Shown piece after piece: positions 20,886-31,100 of a stretch of 64,000 nucleotides of DNA. The notes below the pieces were generated by a model. That model was given only the letters and a program-made list of their open reading frames with translations. It was not told the origin of the DNA and did no database searches. Both the position numbers and the translations under genes were made by a program. Position 1 is the stretch's first letter, and the number at the start of each line of letters is the position of its first letter. Origin of the DNA: Plazaster borealis (lineage: Eukaryota; Echinodermata; Asteroidea; Forcipulatida; Labidiasteridae); assembly GCA_021014325.1 (NCBI GenBank), contig JAJGQC010000652.1, positions 186,001-250,000 of the forward strand, given 5' to 3'.

Positions 20886-22926
20886 TTGGAGCCCTATATT
20901 AGGGCTCTCCAGTGCTGTATAGTTTGTGCAAATCCATTAATTTGTTGAGGATGATATGAGCCTTTTTACATTGAGTTTGCTCCCAAAACAGCTAAATTTG
21001 AGAGGGGTCGATGGGGGTGACGTTTTGGACGCTCGCGCCGCTGATGATTACGCCACAGACGCAAACCAAAAACGAAATTGGAGCCCTATATCAGGGCTTT
21101 TCAGTGGTGTAAAGTACGTGGAAATCCAATAATTTGTTGAGGATGATATGAGCCTTTATACATTGAGTTTGCTCTCAAAACAGCTAAATTTAAAAGGGGT
21201 CGAAGGGGGTAGGGGTGACGTTTTGGACGCTCGCGCCGCTGATGATTACGCCACAGACGCAAACCTCAGGCGAAATTGGAGCCCGATATCAGGGCTTTCC
21301 AGTGGTGTAAAGTACGTGGAAATCCATTAATTTTTGGGGGATGATAATGAGCCTTTTTACCTTGTGTTTGTTTTCAGAATTTGCTAAACTTGCGAGCCCT
21401 TGAAAAAACTCGGGGTATGCTTGCTTTCACGTCTTTTTGAGCATGAAGGACTTGTTGCAGGGTCCCCAGAAGCTGCTCATCGGATGCGGGGATATTCAAG
21501 GCAGATAGAAATGTAAATTTCGTCACTCTAGCCTACCTAGTTCAGGAGTTATGGTCAAAATAGGAGCGGAGTTGTTTCCAGAAGAAAAAAGGTAAACAAT
21601 AGTTGCAATTTTGAAATTTTTTAAATTGGGCCATTTTCAATGGGGTAGGGGTGACGTTTTGGACGCTCGCGCCGCTGATAATTACGCCGCAGACGCAAAC
21701 CAAAGACGAAGTTGGAGCCCTATATTAGGGCTCTCCAGTGCTGTATAGTTTGTGCAAATCCATTAATTTGTTGAGGATGATATGAGCCTTTTTACATTGA
21801 GTTTGCTCCCAAAACAGCTAAATTTGAGAGGGGTCGATGGGGGTGACGTTTTGGACGCTCGCGCCGCTGATGATTACGCCACAGACGCAAACCAAAAACC
21901 AAATTGGAGCCCTATATCAGGGCTTTTCAGTGGTGTAAAGTACGTGGAAATCCAATAATTTGTTGAGGATGATATGAGCCTTTATACATTGAGTTTGCTC
22001 TCAAAACAGCTAAATTTAAAAGGGGTCGAAGGGGTAGGGGTGACGTTTTGGACGCTCGCGCCGCTGATGATTACGCCACAGACGCAAACCTCAGGCGAAA
22101 TTGGAGCCCGATATCAGGGCTTTCCAGTGGTGTAAAGTACGTGGAAATCCATTAATTTTTTGGGGATGATAATGAGCCTTTTTACCTTGTGTTTGTTTTC
22201 AGAATTTGCTAAACTTGCGAGCCCTTGAAAAAAACTCGGGGTATGCTTGCTTTCACGTCTTTTTGAGCATGAAGGACTTGTTGCAGGGTCCCCAGAAGCT
22301 GCTCATCGGATGCGGGGATATTCAAGGCAGATAGAAATGTAAATTTCGTCACTCTAGCCTACCTAGTTCAGGAGTTATGGTCAAAATAGGAGCGGAGTTG
22401 TTTCCAGAAGAAAAAAGGTAAACAATAGTTGCAATTTTGAAATTTTTTAAATTGGGCCATTTTCAATGGGGTAGGGGTGACGTTTTGGACGCTCGCGCCG
22501 CTGATAATTACGCCGCAGACGCAAACCAAAGACGAAGTTGGAGCCCTATATTAGGGCTCTCCAGTGCTGTATAGTTTGTGCAAATCCATTAATTTGTTGA
22601 GGATGATATGAGCCTTTTTACATTGAGTTTGCTCCCAAAACAGCTAAATTTGAGAGGGGTCGATGGGGGTGACGTTTTGGACGCTCGCGCCGCTGATGAT
22701 TACGCCACAGACGCAAACCAAAACGAAATTGGAGCCCTATATCAGGGCTTTTCAGTGGTGTAAAGTACGTGGAAATCCAATAATTTGTTGAGGATGATAT
22801 GAGCCTTTATACATTGAGTTTGCTCTCAAAACAGCTAAATTTAAAAGGGGTCGAAGGGGGTAGGGGTGACGTTTTGGACGCTCGCGCCGCTGATGATTAC
22901 GCCACAGACGCAAACCTCAGGCGAAA

Positions 22927-23364
22927 TTGGAGCCCGATATCAGGGCTTTCCAGTGGTGTAAAGTACGTGGAAATCCATTAATTTTTTGGGGATGATAATG
23001 AGCCTTTTTACCTTGTGTTTGTTTTCAGAATTTGCTAAACTTGCGAGCCCTTGAAAAAAACTCGGGGTATGCTTGCTTTCACGTCTTTTTGAGCATGAAG
23101 GACTTGTTGCAGGGTCCCCAGAAGCTGCTCATCGGATGCGGGGATATTCAAGGCAGATAGAAATGTAAATTTCGTCACTCTAGCCTACCTAGTTCAGGAG
23201 TTATGGTCAAAATAGGAGCGGAGTTGTTTCCAGAAGAAAAAAAGGTAAACAATAGTTGCAATTTTGAAATTTTTTAAATTGGGCCATTTTCAATGGGGTA
23301 GGGGTGACGTTTTGGACGCTCGCGCCGCTGATGATTACGCCACAGACGCAAACCAAAAACCAAA
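22927..23364 (+). repeat. Hybrid C/A block (unit 13 lacks A)
   Basis: The block starts as C (22927) but its box ends with the A-type TGATGATTACGCCACAG and the A-to-B linker (CAAAAACCAAATTGG). It is followed directly by B at 23365. One whole block A is lost, giving a unit of about 636 bp. The breakpoint is inside the shared box. Confidence 0.95.
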
Positions 23365-24826
23365 TTGGAGCCCTATATCAGGGCTTTTCAGTGGTGTAAA
23401 GTACGTGGAAATCCAATAATTTGTTGAGGATGATATGAGCCTTTATACATTGAGTTTGCTCTCAAAACAGCTAAATTTAAAAGGGGTCGAAGGGGGTAGG
23501 GGTGACGTTTTGGACGCTCGCGCCGCTGATGATTACGCCACAGACGCAAACCTCAGGCGAAATTGGAGCCCGATATCAGGGCTTTCCAGTGGTGTAAAGT
23601 ACGTGGAAATCCATTAATTTTTTGGGGATGATAATGAGCCTTTTTACCTTGTGTTTGTTTTCAGAATTTGCTAAACTTGCGAGCCCTTGAAAAAAACTCG
23701 GGGTATGCTTGCTTTCACGTCTTTTTGAGCATGAAGGACTTGTTGCAGGGTCCCCAGAAGCTGCTCATCGGATGCGGGGATATTCAAGGCAGATAGAAAT
23801 GTAAATTTCGTCACTCTAGCCTACCTAGTTCAGGAGTTATGGTCAAAATAGGAGCGGAGTTGTTTCCAGAAGAAAAAAAGGTAAACAATAGTTGCAATTT
23901 TGAAATTTTTTAAATTGGGCCATTTTCAATGGGGTAGGGGTGACGTTTTGGACGCTCGCGCCGCTGATAATTACGCCGCAGACGCAAACCAAAGACGAAG
24001 TTGGAGCCCTATATTAGGGCTCTCCAGTGCTGTATAGTTTGTGCAAATCCATTAATTTGTTGAGGATGATATGAGCCTTTTTACATTGAGTTTGCTCCCA
24101 AAACAGCTAAATTTGAGAGGTGTCGTTTGGGGTGACGTTTTGGACGCTCGCGCCGCTGATGATTACGCCACAGACGCAAACCAAAAACCAAATTGGAGCC
24201 CTATATCAGGGCTTTTCAGTGGTGTAAAGTACGTGGAAATCCAATAATTTGTTGAGGATGATATGAGCCTTTATACATTGAGTTTGCTCTCAAAACAGCT
24301 AAATTTAAAAGGGGTCGAAGGGGTAGGGGTGACGTTTTGGACGCTCGCGCCGCTGATGATTACGCCACAGACGCAAACCTCAGGCGAAATTGGAGCCCGA
24401 TATCAGGGCTTTCCAGTGGTGTAAAGTACGTGGAAATCCATTAAATTTTTGGGGATGATAATGAGCCTTTTTACCTTGTGTTTGTTTTCAGAATTTGCTA
24501 AACTTGCGAGCCCTTGAAAAAAACTCGGGGTATGCTTGCTTTCACGTCTTTTTGAGCATGAAGGACTTGTTGCAGGGTCCCCAGAAGCTGCTCATCGGAT
24601 GCGGGGATATTCAAGGCAGATAGAAATGTAAATTTCGTCACTCTAGCCTACCTAGTTCAGGAGTTATGGTCAAAATAGGAGCGGAGTTGTTTCCAGAAGA
24701 AAAAAGGTAAACAATAGTTGCAATTTTGAAATTTTTTAAATTGGGCCATTTTCAATGGGGTAGGGGTGACGTTTTGGACGCTCGCGCCGCTGATAATTAC
24801 GCCGCAGACGCAAACCAAAGACGAAG

Positions 24827-25018
24827 TTGGAGCCCTATATTAGGGCTCTCCAGTGCTGTATAGTTTGTGCAAATCCATTAATTTGTTGAGGATGATATGA
24901 GCCTTTTTACATTGAGTTTGCTCCCAAAACAGCTAAATTTGAGAGGGGTCGAGGGGGGTGACGTTTTGGACGCTCGCGCCGCTGATGATTACGCCACAGA
25001 CGCAAACCAAAAACCAAA
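24827..25018 (+). repeat. Representative satellite block A (192 bp)
   Basis: Begins with the perfect inverted repeat GAGCCCTATATTAGGGCTC (24830-24848; 8-bp arms, 3-base loop) and ends with the 51-bp box at 24958-25008. Just before the box is a G-rich junction (GAGAGGGGTCGA followed by a G-run) that is the most variable site in the array. A and B share the same end of the box (TGATGATTACGCCACAG). Confidence 0.95.
24958..25008 (+). repeat. 51-bp CpG-rich box shared by blocks A, B and C (example)
   Basis: The core GTGACGTTTTGGACGCTCGC continues into GCCGCTGATGATTACGCC and ends CAGACGCAAACC. It occurs three times per unit, about 180 times in this window, and is the most conserved part shared by the blocks (49 of 51 identical between A and C). 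It holds eight CpG dinucleotides while most of the unit is AT-rich. Box-to-box spacing in the representative unit is 198, 437 and 192 bp. Deletion breakpoints of units 9 and 13 fall in or next to it. Confidence 0.9.
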
Positions 25019-25216
25019 TTGGAGCCCTATATCAGGGCTTTTCAGTGGTGTAAAGTACGTGGAAATCCAATAATTTGTTGAGGATGATATGAGCCTTTAT
25101 ACATTGAGTTTGCTCTCAAAACAGCTAAATTTAAAAGGGGTCGAAGGGGGTAGGGGTGACGTTTTGGACGCTCGCGCCGCTGATGATTACGCCACAGACG
25201 CAAACCTCAGGCGAAA
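25019..25216 (+). repeat. Representative satellite block B (198 bp)
   Basis: Starts TTGGAGCCCTATATCAGGGC, a weaker hairpin than in A, and ends with the 51-bp box at 25156-25206. It contains GGGGTCGAAGGGGGTAGGGG before the box and the ATG of a recurrent 60-codon frame. In 12 units the middle G-run has four G's instead of five. Confidence 0.95.
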
Positions 25217-25271
25217 TTGGAGCCCGATATCAGGGCTTTCCAGTGGTGTAAAGTACGTGGAAATCCATTAA
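25089..25271 (+). other. Recurrent 60-codon open frame in block B-C (example), probably not a gene
   Basis: The ATG in block B opens 60 codons that run through the box (GDVLDARAADDYATDANLRR) into the C hairpin and end VKYVEIH. It is complete in 48 units and shifted in 12 by a G5 to G4 change. The protein is almost invariant, with an Arg to Met change in the copy at 14729 and a Lys to Ile change in the copy at 19690. However, the DNA is equally invariant, so this reflects homogenisation. Codons show no synonymous bias that would indicate selection, and I recognise no domain. Confidence 0.6.
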
Positions 25272-25653
25272 TTTTTGGGGGATGATAATGAGCCTTTTTA
25301 CCTTGTGTTTGTTTTCAGAATTTGCTAAACTTGCGAGCCCTTGAAAAAAACTCGGGGTATGCTTGCTTTCACGTCTTTTTGAGCATGAAGGACTTGTTGC
25401 AGGGTCCCCAGAAGCTGCTCATCGGATGCGGGGATATTCAAGGCAGATAGAAATGTAAATTTCGTCACTCTAGCCTACCTAGTTCAGGAGTTATGGTCAA
25501 AATAGGAGCGGAGTTGTTTCCAGAAGAAAAAAGGTAAACAATAGTTGCAATTTTGAAATTTTTTAAATTGGGCCATTTTCAATGGGGTAGGGGTGACGTT
25601 TTGGACGCTCGCGCCGCTGATAATTACGCCGCAGACGCAAACCAAAGACGAAG
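25217..25653 (+). repeat. Representative satellite block C (437 bp)
   Basis: Starts TTGGAGCCCGATATCAGGGC and ends with the box at 25593-25643, which differs from A and B at two positions (TGATAATTACGCCGCAG). The extra portion of about 240 bp runs from the end of TTTGTTTTCAGAATTTGC to CATTTTCAATGGGG. It includes splice-acceptor-like TTGTTTTCAG (ends 25318) and donor-like AAAAAAG|GTAAAC (boundary 25533/25534), enclosing 215 bp. The 4.2-kb units carry a relative of the first part of this region. Confidence 0.95.
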
Positions 25654-27971
25654 TTGGAGCCCTATATTAGGGCTCTCCAGTGCTGTATAGTTTGTGCAAA
25701 TCCATTAATTTGTTGAGGATGATATGAGCCTTTTTACATTGAGTTTGCTCCCAAAACAGCTAAATTTGAGAGGGGTCGATGGGGGTGACGTTTTGGACGC
25801 TCGCGCCGCTGATGATTACGCCACAGACGCAAACCAAAAACCAAATTGGAGCCCTATATCAGGGCTTTTCAGTGGTGTAAAGTACGTGGAAATCCAATAA
25901 TTTGTTGAGGATGATATGAGCCTTTATACATTGAGTTTGCTCTCAAAACAGCTAAATTTAAAAGGGGTCGAAGGGGGTAGGGGTGACGTTTTGGACGCTC
26001 GCGCCGCTGATGATTACGCCACAGACGCAAACCTCAGGCGAAATTGGAGCCCGATATCAGGGCTTTCCAGTGGTGTAAAGTACGTGGAAATCCATTAATT
26101 TTTTGGGGATGATAATGAGCCTTTTTACCTTGTGTTTGTTTTCAGAATTTGCTAAACTTGCGAGCCCTTGAAAAAAACTCGGGGTATGCTTGCTTTCACG
26201 TCTTTTTGAGCATGAAGGACTTGTTGCAGGGTCCCCAGAAGCTGCTCATCGGATGCGGGGATATTCAAGGCAGATAGAAATGTAAATTTCGTCACTCTAG
26301 CCTACCTAGTTCAGGAGTTATGGTCAAAATAGGAGCGGAGTTGTTTCCAGAAGAAAAAAGGTAAACAATAGTTGCAATTTTGAAATTTTTTAAATTGGGC
26401 CATTTTCAATGGGGTAGGGGTGACGTTTTGGACGCTCGCGCCGCTGATAATTACGCCGCAGACGCAAACCAAAGACGAAGTTGGAGCCCTATATTAGGGC
26501 TCTCCAGTGCTGTATAGTTTGTGCAAATCCATTAATTTGTTGAGGATGATATGAGCCTTTTTACATTGAGTTTGCTCCCAAAACAGCTAAATTTGAGAGG
26601 GGTCGATGGGGTGACGTTTTGGACGCTCGCGCCGCTGATGATTACGCCACAGACGCAAACCAAAAACCAAATTGGAGCCCTATATCAGGGCTTTTCAGTG
26701 GTGTAAAGTACGTGGAAATCCAATAATTTGTTGAGGATGATATGAGCCTTTATACATTGAGTTTGCTCTCAAAACAGCTAAATTTAAAAGGGGTCGAAGG
26801 GGGTAGGGGTGACGTTTTGGACGCTCGCGCCGCTGATGATTACGCCACAGACGCAAACCTCAGGCGAAATTGGAGCCCGATATCAGGGCTTTCCAGTGGT
26901 GTAAAGTACGTGGAAATCCATTAATTTTTGGGGGATGATAATGAGCCTTTTTACCTTGTGTTTGTTTTCAGAATTTGCTAAACTTGCGAGCCCTTGAAAA
27001 AAACTCGGGGTATGCTTGCTTTCACGTCTTTTTGAGCATGAAGGACTTGTTGCAGGGTCCCCAGAAGCTGCTCATCGGATGCGGGGATATTCAAGGCAGA
27101 TAGAAATGTAAATTTCGTCACTCTAGCCTACCTAGTTCAGGAGTTATGGTCAAAATAGGAGCGGAGTTGTTTCCAGAAGAAAAAAGGTAAACAATAGTTG
27201 CAATTTTGAAATTTTTTAAATTGGGCCATTTTCAATGGGGTAGGGGTGACGTTTTGGACGCTCGCGCCGCTGATAATTACGCCGCAGACGCAAACCAAAG
27301 ACGAAGTTGGAGCCCTATATTAGGGCTCTCCAGTGCTGTATAGTTTGTGCAAATCCATTAATTTGTTGAGGATGATATGAGCCTTTTTACATTGAGTTTG
27401 CTCCCAAAACAGCTAAATTTGAGAGGGGTCGATGGGGGTGACGTTTTGGACGCTCGCGCCGCTGATGATTACGCCACAGACGCAAACCAAAAACCAAATT
27501 GGAGCCCTATATCAGGGCTTTTCAGTGGTGTAAAGTACGTGGAAATCCAATAATTTGTTGAGGATGATATGAGCCTTTATACATTGAGTTTGCTCTCAAA
27601 ACAGCTAAATTTAAAAGGGGTCGAAGGGGTAGGGGTGACGTTTTGGACGCTCGCGCCGCTGATGATTACGCCACAGACGCAAACCTCAGGCGAAATTGGA
27701 GCCCGATATCAGGGCTTTCCAGTGGTGTAAAGTACGTGGAAATCCATTAATTTTTGGGGGATGATAATGAGCCTTTTTACCTTGTGTTTGTTTTCAGAAT
27801 TTGCTAAACTTGCGAGCCCTTGAAAAAAACTCGGGGTATGCTTGCTTTCACGTCTTTTTGAGCATGAAGGACTTGTTGCAGGGTCCCCAGAAGCTGCTCA
27901 TCGGATGCGGGGATATTCAAGGCAGATAGAAATGTAAATTTCGTCACTCTAGCCTACCTAGTTCAGGAGTT

Positions 27972-28169
27972 ATGGTCAAAATAGGAGCGGAGTTGTTTCC
28001 AGAAGAAAACAAGGTAAACAATAGTTGCAATTTTGAAATTTTTAAATTGGGCCATTTTCAATGGGGTAGGGGTGACGTTTTGGACGCTCGCGCCGCTGAT
28101 AATTACGCCGCAGACGCAAACCAAAGACGAAGTTGGAGCCCTATATTAGGGCTCTCCAGTGCTGTATAG
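27972..28169 (+). other. Rare longer open frame across block C into A
   Basis: In this unit the A-run reads GAAGAAAACAAGGTAAAC and the T-run has five T's (GAAATTTTTAAATTGG). This removes the two stops present in most copies and leaves 65 codons from MVKIGAELFPEE through GRGDVLDARAADNYAADANQ to LSSAV. In the usual units the same frame is interrupted at these runs. It is probably a chance product of run-length variation, or else an echo of an ancestral frame. Confidence 0.35.
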
Positions 28170-31100
28170 TTTGTGCAAATCCATTAATTTGTTGAGGATG
28201 ATATGAGCCTTTTTACATTGAGTTTGCTCCCAAAACAGCTAAATTTGAGAGGGTCGATGGGGGTGACGTTTTGGACGCTCGCGCCGCTGATGATTACGCC
28301 ACAGACGCAAACCAAAAACCAAATTGGAGCCCTATATCAGGGCTTTTCAGTGGTGTAAAGTACGTGGAAATCCAATAATTTGTTGAGGATGATATGAGCC
28401 TTTATACATTGAGTTTGCTCTCAAAACAGCTAAATTTAAAAGGGGTCGAAGGGGGTAGGGGTGACGTTTTGGACGCTCGCGCCGCTGATGATTACGCCAC
28501 AGACGCAAACCTCAGGCGAAATTGGAGCCCGATATCAGGGCTTTCCAGTGGTGTAAAGTACGTGGAAATCCATTAATTTTTGGGGGATGATAATGAGCCT
28601 TTTTACCTTGTGTTTGTTTTCAGAATTTGCTAAACTTGCGAGCCCTTGAAAAAAACTCGGGGTATGCTTGCTTTCACGTCTTTTTGAGCATGAAGGACTT
28701 GTTGCAGGGTCCCCAGAAGCTGCTCATCGGATGCGGGGATATTCAAGGCAGATAGAAATGTAAATTTCGTCACTCTAGCCTACCTAGTTCAGGAGTTATG
28801 GTCAAAATAGGAGCGGAGTTGTTTCCAGAAGAAAAAAGGTAAACAATAGTTGCAATTTTGAAATTTTTTAAATTGGGCCATTTTCAATGGGGTAGGGGTG
28901 ACGTTTTGGACGCTCGCGCCGCTGATAATTACGCCGCAGACGCAAACCAAAGACGAAGTTGGAGCCCTATATTAGGGCTCTCCAGTGCTGTATAGTTTGT
29001 GCAAATCCATTAATTTGTTGAGGATGATATGAGCCTTTTTACATTGAGTTTGCTCCCAAAACAGCTAAATTTGAGAGGGGTCGATGGGGGTGACGTTTTG
29101 GACGCTCGCGCCGCTGATGATTACGCCACAGACGCAAACCAAAAACCAAATTGGAGCCCTATATCAGGGCTTTTCAGTGGTGTAAAGTACGTGGAAATCC
29201 AATAATTTGTTGAGGATGATATGAGCCTTTATACATTGAGTTTGCTCTCAAAACAGCTAAATTTAAAAGGGGTCGAAGGGGGTAGGGGTGACGTTTTGGA
29301 CGCTCGCGCCGCTGATGATTACGCCACAGACGCAAACCTCAGGCGAAATTGGAGCCCGATATCAGGGCTTTCCAGTGGTGTAAAGTACGTGGAAATCCAT
29401 TAATTTTTTGGGGATGATAATGAGCCTTTTTACCTTGTGTTTGTTTTCAGAATTTGCTAAACTTGCGAGCCCTTGAAAAAAACTCGGGGTATGCTTGCTT
29501 TCACGTCTTTTTGAGCATGAAGGACTTGTTGCAGGGTCCCCAGAAGCTGCTCATCGGATGCGGGGATATTCAAGGCAGATAGAAATGTAAATTTCGTCAC
29601 TCTAGCCTACCTAGTTCAGGAGTTATGGTCAAAATAGGAGCGGAGTTGTTTCCAGAAGAAAAAAGGTAAACAATAGTTGCAATTTTGAAATTTTTTAAAT
29701 TGGGCCATTTTCAATGGGGTAGGGGTGACGTTTTGGACGCTCGCGCCGCTGATAATTACGCCGCAGACGCAAACCAAAGACGAAGTTGGAGCCCTATATT
29801 AGGGCTCTCCAGTGCTGTATAGTTTGTGCAAATCCATTAATTTGTTGAGGATGATATGAGCCTTTTTACATTGAGTTTGCTCCCAAAACAGCTAAATTTG
29901 AGAGGGGTCGATGGGGGTGACGTTTTGGACGCTCGCGCCGCTGATGATTACGCCACAGACGCAAACCAAAAACCAAATTGGAGCCCTATATCAGGGCTTT
30001 TCAGTGGTGTAAAGTACGTGGAAATCCAATAATTTGTTGAGGATGATATGAGCCTTTATACATTGAGTTTGCTCTCAAAACAGCTAAATTTAAAAGGGGT
30101 CGAAGGGGGTAGGGGTGACGTTTTGGACGCTCGCGCCGCTGATGATTACGCCACAGACGCAAACCTCAGGCGAAATTGGAGCCCGATATCAGGGCTTTCC
30201 AGTGGTGTAAAGTACGTGGAAATCCATTAATTTTTGGGGGATGATAATGAGCCTTTTTACCTTGTGTTTGTTTTCAGAATTTGCTAAACTTGCGAGCCCT
30301 TGAAAAAAACTCGGGGTATGCTTGCTTTCACGTCTTTTTGAGCATGAAGGACTTGTTGCAGGGTCCCCAGAAGCTGCTCATCGGATGCGGGGATATTCAA
30401 GGCAGATAGAAATGTAAATTTCGTCACTCTAGCCTACCTAGTTCAGGAGTTATGGTCAAAATAGGAGCGGAGTTGTTTCCAGAAGAAAAAAGGTAAACAA
30501 TAGTTGCAATTTTGAAATTTTTTAAATTGGGCCATTTTCAATGGGGTAGGGGTGACGTTTTGGACGCTCGCGCCGCTGATAATTACGCCGCAGACGCAAA
30601 CCAAAGACGAAGTTGGAGCCCTATATTAGGGCTCTCCAGTGCTGTATAGTTTGTGCAAATCCATTAATTTGTTGAGGATGATATGAGCCTTTTTACATTG
30701 AGTTTGCTCCCAAAACAGCTAAATTTGAGAGGGGTCGATGGGGGTGACGTTTTGGACGCTCGCGCCGCTGATGATTACGCCACAGACGCAAACCAAAAAC
30801 CAAATTGGAGCCCTATATCAGGGCTTTTCAGTGGTGTAAAGTACGTGGAAATCCAATAATTTGTTGAGGATGATATGAGCCTTTATACATTGAGTTTGCT
30901 CTCAAAACAGCTAAATTTAAAAGGGGTCGAAGGGGGTAGGGGTGACGTTTTGGACGCTCGCGCCGCTGATGATTACGCCACAGACGCAAACCTCAGGCGA
31001 AATTGGAGCCCGATATCAGGGCTTTCCAGTGGTGTAAAGTACGTGGAAATCCATTAATTTTTGGGGGATGATAATGAGCCTTTTTACCTTGTGTTTGTTT

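Noticed and set aside
24958..25008. Canonical CENP-B box
   Set aside because: The CpG-rich box does not contain the TTCG....A..CGGG pattern. A centromeric role therefore has no direct sequence support.
25140..25160. G-quadruplex in block B
   Set aside because: Only three runs of four or more G's occur close together, so the usual four-run rule is not met. A two-tetrad form cannot be excluded.
24987..25240. Hammerhead ribozyme in the satellite
   Set aside because: CTGATGA is present in the A and B boxes and GAAA occurs in the B-to-C linker (CAGGCGAAATTGG), which is the right order. However, no proper stem II or stem I can be paired, the C box has CTGATAA, and most A-to-B linkers have lost GAAA.
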